From Methanobacteriota archaeon (GTDB lineage: Archaea; Halobacteriota; Syntropharchaeia; JACQPP01), in the NCBI GenBank assembly GCA_016207465.1, contig JACQPP010000019.1:1-10425 (forward strand): DNA of 10,425 bases, written 5' to 3'. A program made the translations under genes and the position numbers. Shown here one piece after another: positions 6,476 to 10,425 of the stretch. The notes under the pieces were generated by a model that was given only the letters and a program-made list of their open reading frames with translations, was not told the origin of the DNA and ran no database searches. Position 1 is the first letter of the stretch. The number at the start of each line of letters is the position of its first letter.

Positions 6476-7210
6476 ATGCAGCCGATGGCCGCGAAGGAAT
6501 CCATCCCTCCGGAGGCGGAGCGCCTGGAGTCCCTCGCCGGGGAGTGGGCCGCGGCCCTCGGCCCCAACCTTGTCTCCATCCTCCTCTACGGCGGCTCCGC
6601 CTCGGGGGAGGCGGGCCGGGGCCCCCTCAAGGTGCTGGTGGTGGTGAAACACCTCGACCCATCCCTGCTGGATGCCCTGGCCCCACGGGTGGCCCGCTGG
6701 CAGAAGCGGCGGGTCCCCGCCCCCCTCCTGCTCACCCTGGAGGAGGTCCACGATGGGGCCGACGTCTTCCCCCTCGACCTCCTCGACATGGCCCAGAGCC
6801 ACCGGGTCCTCCGGGGCAGCAACCCCTTCGAGGGGCTCCAGGTGAAGCCCCAGGACGTGCGCCTCCGCCTCGAATACGAGGTCCGCAGCCGCCTCATCCG
6901 GCTCCGCCAAGTCTACCTGGAGAACCTCCGGAGGCCCCGCGCCCTGGCCCGGGTCCTCCAGACCTCCGCGGCCGCCCTGGCCCCCATCGCCCGTGGCCTC
7001 CTCCACCTCAAGGGGCTCCCCGGGCCCCCGGGGAGGCGGCAGCTCTTCGAGGCCGCGGCCCGCGAATACAGCCTCCCCATGGATGGATTCGAGCGGGCTC
7101 TCTCCCTCCGCGGGGGCCGCCTGCCCAAGGGGGAGGCCCCCGGGGCGGCCCGCGACCTCCTCGCCCTCCTGGAGCGCATCGAGGACCTGGTGGACGAACT
7201 CAAGGTATGA
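6476..7210 (+). CDS. Degenerate nucleotidyltransferase-fold protein, paralogue A
   Basis: 244 residues. The N-terminal part (about 17-55) has the beta-strand/turn pattern of MNT/PolB-type nucleotidyltransferases: LGPNLVSILLYGGSASGE followed by a strand KVLVVV. The family's GS is changed to GG, and the two catalytic acidic residues of the usual SDhDhh motif are replaced (P and K in GPLKVLVV). Transferase activity is therefore unlikely. The C-terminal two thirds is helical and starts with SHRVLRGSNPFEGLQV, almost the same in the paralogue at 8268. The start is placed at 6476, 10 bases after a GGAGG site overlapping the end of the preceding gene; Met at 6485 is an alternative. Its stop overlaps the next start (ATGA), so the two are probably made together. 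Confidence 0.8.
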   Translation: MQPMAAKESIPPEAERLESLAGEWAAALGPNLVSILLYGGSASGEAGRGPLKVLVVVKHLDPSLLDALAPRVARWQKRRVPAPLLLTLEEVHDGADVFPLDLLDMAQSHRVLRGSNPFEGLQVKPQDVRLRLEYEVRSRLIRLRQVYLENLRRPRALARVLQTSAAALAPIARGLLHLKGLPGPPGRRQLFEAAAREYSLPMDGFERALSLRGGRLPKGEAPGAARDLLALLERIEDLVDELKV

Positions 7211-8157
7211 GAAAAATGGTCTCGATGAAATTCTCTGTCGCAGCCTTTGCCATCCTCGCCCTCGCGGCCCTCACCGCGGCCCAGACCTACGACCTCGCTC
7301 CCCCCTTCGAGAAGACCCAGACCGAGGAGTGGACCCTGGACACCGAGGGCAACGCCCGGGCCCATGTGGTCGTGTGGACATCAGAGCCCGGGGTCCGATG
7401 GATACGCTCCGACCCCCAGACCCGCAGCACCGCCTACGTGCGCCAGCTGGTGGAGCAGTCCATCCACGACACCTTCGACACCTCCTTCTCCCGCGTCGAG
7501 GACCTCCAAGTCCAAATCCAGGCGGGCCCCACCTACACCTACGACATCACCTTCGGGGTCCGCGGATTCGCCCAGCCCGGGCAGGGCTACCACCGGGCCC
7601 TCTACAACTGGGAGGCCCCCCGGGGGGGCTCCTTCTACTACAGCCGGGTGGACGTGGCCTTCGCCTATCCCCCGGGGACCGCGGTGCTGGGGAAGGCGGT
7701 GGCCCTCAACAGCCTCGACCGCCTCGCCATCGAGGACGGCAAACTGCGCTGGAGCATGGCGGGGATGCGCCCCGGCTTCCGCTCGGGGCTCGGATTCGAC
7801 TACGGGCCCCCCGAGACAGTGCCCCCGGCCCCCGAGGACCTGGAGGCGGCCCTCCGGGCCACCGTGGAGCGCCGGGGGACCGGCGGGGGGTGGAGCCCCG
7901 AGCGTCTCGCGGTGGTCGCCGGGGGCCTCCTGGTGCTGCTGGTCATCGCCCTCTTCATCGCCTCGGTCCTCCTCGGGGCCTCCCGCCCCCGCGGCCCGGT
8001 GGTCATCGTCCGCTCCCGCCCCCGGTCCACCTACTGGTCCACCGGGGGAGGCGGATTCGGTGGCTCCTACCACAGTGGCGGGGGCGGCTGGGGAGGCGGC
8101 GGAGGCTGGAGCGGCGGGGGCGGAGGAGGCGGTGGCATCGGGGGCGGCCGGGTTTAA
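7207..8157 (+). CDS. Secreted single-span membrane protein with Gly-rich tail
   Basis: 316 residues, family not recognised with confidence. Signal peptide about 1-26; an outside domain of about 200 residues (27-228) with many aromatic residues and no cysteine; one membrane helix (about 234-257); a short basic segment (260-273); then a tail of almost only Gly with Trp, Ser, Phe and Tyr (279-316). The tail resembles those of bacterial and archaeal TPM-domain and DUF2207 membrane proteins, but the outer domain lacks motifs I can match to either. ATG at 7207 overlaps the preceding stop (ATGA). AAGGT at 7202-7206 is better spaced for the Met at 7216, an alternative start. Close linkage to two nucleotidyltransferase-like genes suggests a joint function. 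Confidence 0.75.
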   Translation: MRKMVSMKFSVAAFAILALAALTAAQTYDLAPPFEKTQTEEWTLDTEGNARAHVVVWTSEPGVRWIRSDPQTRSTAYVRQLVEQSIHDTFDTSFSRVEDLQVQIQAGPTYTYDITFGVRGFAQPGQGYHRALYNWEAPRGGSFYYSRVDVAFAYPPGTAVLGKAVALNSLDRLAIEDGKLRWSMAGMRPGFRSGLGFDYGPPETVPPAPEDLEAALRATVERRGTGGGWSPERLAVVAGGLLVLLVIALFIASVLLGASRPRGPVVIVRSRPRSTYWSTGGGGFGGSYHSGGGGWGGGGGWSGGGGGGGGIGGGRV

Positions 8158-8223
8158 ATCCGCAGATTTCGCAGATGACGCAGATGGGAGAGATATCTGT
8201 GATATCTGCGTAATCTGTGGATT
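8157..8223. repeat. Dispersed-type hairpin repeat of 9-nt CGCAGAT units
   Basis: A 29-nt left arm (8157-8185) holds three CGCAGAT units at 9-nt spacing. A 29-nt right arm (8195-8223) holds three ATCTGYG units, again 9 apart. The arms pair with 24 Watson-Crick pairs, 3 G-T pairs and 2 mismatches around a 9-nt loop. The left arm begins in the stop codon of the Gly-tail protein; the right arm ends next to the TATA box of the following gene. From memory, closely similar CGCAGATT-type repeats are scattered in many unrelated bacterial and archaeal genomes. No transposase is present, so if mobile it is passive. Confidence 0.85.
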
Positions 8224-8225
8224 AG

Positions 8226-8232
8226 TATTTAT
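8226..8232 (+). promoter_or_regulatory. TATA box of the 8268 gene
   Basis: TATTTAT directly after the hairpin repeat, in otherwise GC-rich sequence. A start of transcription about 26 bases on (near 8255) gives a leader of roughly 13 bases containing GGGGTG, a plausible ribosome site 8 bases before the ATG at 8268. Confidence 0.5.
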
Positions 8233-8267
8233 CCGCCCGGGGAGAGCCCTCCAGGGGTGTGCGTGGG

Positions 8268-9011
8268 ATGGTCCTGAAGAAACTGGTCCATCGGAAGGTG
8301 GAGCCCCCGGAGAAGACCGCCGAGGAGTTCGCCCAAGAGTGGGCCTCGGCCCTCGGCCCCAACCTGGTCTCCGTGGTCCTCTACGGGAGCGTGGTCTCCG
8401 GGGACTATCGCCCCGGCCATAGCACCCTCCGCCTCCTGGTGGTGGTCAAGCGCCTCGACGGCCGGGTCCTCGACCTCATGGCCCCCCTGGTGGCGCGCTG
8501 GGAGGAACGCGGGGTGGCCACCCCCCGGGTCTTCACCCCCGTCGAGGTCCTCCTGGGGGCCCGGGGCCTCGCCCTCGAGTTCCTCGACATCCTGGAGAGC
8601 CACCGGGTCCTCCGCGGCAGCGACCCCTTCGAGGGCATCGAGGTCCAGCGGGCCGACGTGCGGAGCCGCCTGGAGGCCGAGGTGGACTACGAACTCCAGC
8701 GCCTCCGCCGGCTCTACCTGGAGCACTCCCCCCGGCCCCGGGACCTCTCCGAGCCCCTCGCCGACATGGCCGCCACCCTCGCCCCCATCGCCCGGGGCCT
8801 CCTCTACCTCAAGGGCAAATCGGGCCCCCTCAGCCGCAAGGAGCTCTTCGAGGGCGCCGTCGCCGAATACAACCTCACCATGACCGGCTTCGAGCGCGCC
8901 CTCGCCCTCCGGGACGACCGCGTCGAGGAGGACCAGATGGCCCTCGCCCTCCTCAACCTCATGGGCCTCTTCGAAAAACTCCAGGAAGTCCTCGGCACCC
9001 TGCCCCGATAA
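8268..9011 (+). CDS. Degenerate nucleotidyltransferase-fold protein, paralogue B
   Basis: 247 residues, about half identical by eye to the protein at 6476 over its whole length. The fold motif is better kept here: LGPNLVSVVLYGSVVSGD, with the family's GS, then STLRLLVVV where active enzymes have SDhDhhVV. Both catalytic Asp are gone (Thr and Arg instead), so it is probably a non-catalytic binding protein. SHRVLRGSDPFEGIEV and the following helices match the paralogue. The ATG at 8268 is preferred over the GTG at 8259, because GGGGTG lies 8 bases before it and a TATA box at 8226-8232 fits. The gene follows the operon but is cut off by the hairpin repeat and seems to have its own promoter. It ends at a T-rich palindrome. 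Confidence 0.8.
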   Translation: MVLKKLVHRKVEPPEKTAEEFAQEWASALGPNLVSVVLYGSVVSGDYRPGHSTLRLLVVVKRLDGRVLDLMAPLVARWEERGVATPRVFTPVEVLLGARGLALEFLDILESHRVLRGSDPFEGIEVQRADVRSRLEAEVDYELQRLRRLYLEHSPRPRDLSEPLADMAATLAPIARGLLYLKGKSGPLSRKELFEGAVAEYNLTMTGFERALALRDDRVEEDQMALALLNLMGLFEKLQEVLGTLPR

Positions 9012-9028
9012 TTTTTCTTTAAAGAAAA
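9012..9028. terminator. Bidirectional T/A-rich palindromic terminator
   Basis: TTTTCTTTAAAGAAAA (9013-9028) is a perfect 16-bp palindrome with an extra T before it, starting one base after the stop of the rightward gene. On the other strand it lies 10 bases past the stop of the leftward gene ending at 9039. Both convergent genes would meet a T-rich stop here. Confidence 0.65.
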
Positions 9029-9038
9029 GAGAAAAGCG

Positions 9039-9341
9039 TCACAGTCCGATGGCCCGGAGGCCCTGGCCCACCAGGTCAATGTTCAGGAACCGGAGGACCG
9101 CCCCGGCCGCCACCCCCAGGATGATGCCGGTGAGGAGAGCCATCACCATCTTCAACTTCAAGAGCAGGACCACGGTGATGACGATGAACAGCACCAAGCC
9201 GATGGTGGAAGTCTGGCCGGAGCCCACGCTCTCGCTCCACTTGGAGACACCCGAGCCCACCCAGGAGAGGATGAACGTGATGAGGCTGGGGCCGAAGAGG
9301 AGACCCAGCAGGAAGCCGAGGACGGTGGGGAGCTTGACCAT
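9039..9341 (-). CDS. Small membrane protein, unknown function
   Basis: 100 residues, family not recognised. Hydrophobic stretches at about 6-28, 46-63 and 65-86 suggest two or three membrane spans, with a polar loop (about 30-45, SGVSKWSESVGSG) between the first and the rest. There are no cysteines, no His and few charges, so no catalytic function is suggested. The start at 9341 (MVKLPTV) is chosen over in-frame ATGs further upstream because a TATAT box at 9366-9370 lies about 27 bases before it, which fits a leaderless archaeal mRNA; the upstream extension is polar and Pro/Gly-rich and would overlap the tRNA-like sequence. The gene stands alone and converges with the nucleotidyltransferase-like gene. 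Confidence 0.65.
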   Translation of the reverse strand: MVKLPTVLGFLLGLLFGPSLITFILSWVGSGVSKWSESVGSGQTSTIGLVLFIVITVVLLLKLKMVMALLTGIILGVAAGAVLRFLNIDLVGQGLRAIGL

Positions 9342-9363
9342 CACCCAGGAGTGGGCGCCGATA

Positions 9364-9372
9364 GGATATAGC
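9364..9372 (-). promoter_or_regulatory. TATA box for leaderless small membrane-protein gene
   Basis: Minus-strand GGCTATATCC, centred near 9368, is the only AT-rich patch upstream of the gene and lies about 27 bases from its ATG at 9341, the usual archaeal distance between TATA box and transcription start. Confidence 0.5.
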
Positions 9373-9502
9373 CTTAGTGGGAAGGCCAAAAGGGCTACCC
9401 ATCCCCTCAGTGGAAAGATGGAGTCCCGGTGCCCAATCGCACTCCCTGGCCGGGACGCCGGAGCCGGGATTTGAACCTGCCACCATCCGCAGGAGGGGGG
9501 CA

Positions 9503-9521
9503 CTTTCGACAAAGTCGAAAG
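9503..9521. repeat. Triloop palindrome, CGAC-RAA-GTCG family, copy 4
   Basis: CTTTCGAC, loop AAA, GTCGAAAG: an 8-bp stem followed by GCGG, so GGCGG is shared with copy 1 at 980-996. It lies inside the tRNA-like sequence. Confidence 0.65.
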
Positions 9522-9545
9522 GCGGGAGCCCCTGTGGGGGCAGGG

Positions 9546-9576
9546 GGTTGTCGAGCCCCCCGCAGTTGCCTGGCTG
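9546..9576. repeat. 31-nt direct repeat, copy 1
   Basis: Starts GGTTGTCGAGCCCCC and ends TGGCTG; 28 of 31 bases match copy 2 at 9624-9654, 78 bases further on. This copy forms the D-loop to anticodon-loop part of the tRNA-like sequence on the minus strand. Confidence 0.75.
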
Positions 9577-9587
9577 AGTCACTCCGG

Positions 9588-9601
9588 CAAAGGTTTATAA
9601 T
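9588..9601 (+). promoter_or_regulatory. Strong BRE/TATA promoter element, rightward
   Basis: CAAAGGTTTATAAT joins a purine-rich BRE-like CAAAGG to a consensus TTTATAAT box, the best archaeal promoter match in the window. It would start transcription near 9620-9624, exactly where the second 31-nt repeat begins. No rightward protein gene follows, which suggests a non-coding transcript. A leftward role for the tRNA-like sequence is less likely, because the box would lie only 6 bases from its end. Confidence 0.45.
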
Positions 9602-9623
9602 GCGCTAAATCGACTCACTTAGT

Positions 9624-9654
9624 GGTTGTCGAGCCCCCTGCAGCTGCTTGGCTG
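9624..9654. repeat. 31-nt direct repeat, copy 2
   Basis: Matches copy 1 (9546-9576) at 28 of 31 positions. Here the differences allow a GCAGC/GCTGC hairpin that copy 1 forms less well, and a T run follows. It starts at the position expected for a transcript from the TATA box at 9594. Confidence 0.75.
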
Positions 9655-9664
9655 CGGATTTTTT
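9637..9664 (+). terminator. Intrinsic-type hairpin plus T run
   Basis: CC-GCAGC (with one bulged T), loop TGCTTG, GCTGC-GG, then A and six T (9659-9664). If the promoter at 9588-9601 is used, this would end a transcript of only about 43 nt, or slow it before the three-way structure that follows. Confidence 0.35.
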
Positions 9665-9684
9665 CCATCTTCCTTGAGCGAATG

Positions 9685-9735
9685 CCGGTCATGGGCGGAC
9701 CCATGAACCCTCGGGTTCGGTGGGGAAAAAACCGG
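9685..9735. other. Possible three-way RNA junction
   Basis: CCGGT (9685-9689) pairs with ACCGG (9731-9735) around two adjacent perfect hairpins: CATGGG/CCCATG with loop CGGA (9690-9705), and GAACC/GGTTC with loop CTCG (from 9705 to 9718). The enclosed 3' part is A-rich. The two hairpins share one boundary base, so only one uses it. The strand is unknown; the rightward promoter at 9588 would transcribe it. I do not recognise an RNA family. Confidence 0.35.
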
Positions 9736-9768
9736 AGCCGAGCGGGGTGAAAGTAATCCTGGGGTCTG

Positions 9769-10425
9769 CTATCTGCGCCGGTTCAGGAATACTCCCGCCG
9801 CCAGCAGCGCCCCGAGGCCGAGGGCCAACTCGAAGCCGGGGGTGGCCCGGGGGGTGGGGGCCGGGGTCGAGGGAGGCGTCGGGGTCTCCGGCGGGGTGAA
9901 CCGCAGGCTTGCGCTCATATCCAGTTTCTGGAAGGCATCCTTGTCCCCCGCAGGGTAGTAGGTGGCGGTCCCCTGCACCACTTTCTCCCCGGCCTCGTTG
10001 GCCTTCACCCGCAGGGTGATATACTGCGGTTGGCCGGGCTTGACGGTGAACGTGCCGATGAACTGGTTCGCCCCCCCCGCCGCGAAAGAGGAGCCCTCCA
10101 CGCTGACCCCACTGGGGGTCCGGATTACGATGTCGGCCACCATGTCATAGTCGTTGACCGTGGGATTGATGATGGAGAGGGAGAGGAGCGCATCCTGACC
10201 CACGGCGGCCGTGCTCTTGGTGCTGGTGAGGCTCACCGAGGGCTTGTCCCGCCAGTAGGAGGGGGTGGGGACGCTGGTGGGGATGGGCTTCAGGGTGGGG
10301 AGAGGAGGTGTTGTGGTGGAGGCCAAGCAACGGCGGCAGGGCCACCGGCTCATCCCCCCATCCCCTTTCGGGGAGTCCGGGTGATTGGCCACCCAGGTGG
10401 AGCCTTGGCCGGGAATCAACTCCCA
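9769..10425 (-). CDS. PGF-CTERM surface protein, 5' end outside window
   Basis: At least 218 codons; the frame is open to the window edge, and the visible part has no signal peptide although the domain must lie outside the cell, so the true start is probably beyond 10425. Visible parts: a short segment with CRRC; a Pro/Thr-rich linker; a beta domain of about 115 residues (from PSVSLTST to LRF); a Thr/Pro spacer; and a classical PGF-CTERM tail (TPGFELALGLGALLAAG...NRRR). The beta domain closely matches residues 494-608 of the protein at 4450: PSVxLTST, NPxVN, PSGVxVE, FxxGGxNQ, FxVKPG and YYPxGxKxAF occur in both in the same order. The tail predicts archaeosortase processing. It is probably another envelope protein of the same family with a different N-terminal part. 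Confidence 0.8.
   Translation of the reverse strand, partial: WELIPGQGSTWVANHPDSPKGDGGMSRWPCRRCLASTTTPPLPTLKPIPTSVPTPSYWRDKPSVSLTSTKSTAAVGQDALLSLSIINPTVNDYDMVADIVIRTPSGVSVEGSSFAAGGANQFIGTFTVKPGQPQYITLRVKANEAGEKVVQGTATYYPAGDKDAFQKLDMSASLRFTPPETPTPPSTPAPTPRATPGFELALGLGALLAAGVFLNRRR

Larger units (their letters stand above)
9456..9588 (-). pseudogene. tRNA-like relic, Ser-type ends, interrupted
   Basis: On the minus strand GCCGGAG (from 9588) pairs perfectly with CTCCGGC (ending 9457), followed by G as discriminator, typical of serine tRNAs. TGACTCAGCCAGG matches the A-box region and GGTTCAAATCC the B box. A GGGGG...CCCCC stem carries CTCGACAA, which would contain the serine anticodon CGA but is one base too long. 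The T stem (GCAGG/CCCGG) has two mismatches, and no D stem pairs well. The span is 133 nt against about 87 for a serine tRNA; the extra length includes a triloop palindrome (9503-9521). It is best read as a decayed or element-interrupted tRNA gene; an unusual intron-bearing tRNA is the alternative. Confidence 0.35.

Noticed and set aside
4384..6579. 731-codon minus-strand frame opposite the surface protein
   Set aside because: Composition is almost only Gly, Pro, Arg and Glu, as expected from the antisense of GC-rich codons. The plus-strand frame has a signal peptide, Ig-like domains and a sorting tail.
8157..8223. CRISPR-like array suggested by the repeated CGCAGAT units
   Set aside because: The units are 9 nt apart without spacers and form two arms of one hairpin; this is not a CRISPR array.
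9377..9577. 66-codon plus-strand frame in the tRNA-like region
   Set aside because: It crosses the tRNA-like relic and the palindrome, with no start signal or protein-like features.

Overview
The window looks archaeal. Supporting this: TATA boxes sit about 25 bp upstream of start codons (leaderless or short-leader transcripts), one with an upstream purine-rich BRE-like element; T-rich stretches serve as terminators; there is a tRNA-Cys with U73; and three secreted proteins end in PGF-CTERM-type tails (Pro-Gly-Phe or a variant, one hydrophobic helix, a basic end), the signal processed by archaeosortases. Most of the DNA is very GC-rich (for example 47 of 60 bases at 5821-5880), but the proteins are not strongly acidic, which argues against a haloarchaeon. 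I cannot name the phylum. The first ~930 bases are much poorer in GC (29 of 60 at 121-180).

Layout, left to right. (1) 115-753 (-): a small cell-surface lipoprotein-like protein in the AT-richer left edge. (2) 1006-2211 (-): a secreted PQQ-type sugar dehydrogenase, with palindromes on both sides. (3) 2375-2446 (-): tRNA-Cys(GCA), divergent from the next block across a symmetrical TAAATTTA promoter. (4) 2547-8157 (+): six genes spaced 2, 39, 11, 4 and -4 bases apart, so probably one transcription unit: HIT-family nucleotide hydrolase, HExxH membrane protein, DUF350-type membrane protein, multidomain PGF-CTERM surface protein, degenerate nucleotidyltransferase-fold protein, and a secreted single-span membrane protein with a Gly-rich tail. 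(5) 8157-8223: a dispersed-type hairpin repeat built from 9-nt units, separating the operon from a paralogue of the degenerate nucleotidyltransferase at 8268-9011 (+). (6) 9039-9341 (-): a 100-residue membrane protein, convergent with the former across a 16-bp palindromic T/A-rich terminator. (7) 9342-9768: no protein gene; it holds a degenerate tRNA-like sequence, a 31-nt direct repeat, a strong BRE/TATA element and a foldable three-way junction. (8) 9769 to the right edge (-): the C-terminal part of another PGF-CTERM surface protein, sharing a domain with the one at 4450.

Functionally the window is about the cell envelope: most protein genes encode secreted, surface-anchored or membrane proteins. 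The most unusual parts are the two nucleotidyltransferase-like paralogues that have lost both catalytic acidic residues and flank the Gly-tailed membrane protein; a family of short triloop palindromes whose outer stems differ between copies but stay paired; and the RNA-rich stretch at 9456-9735.
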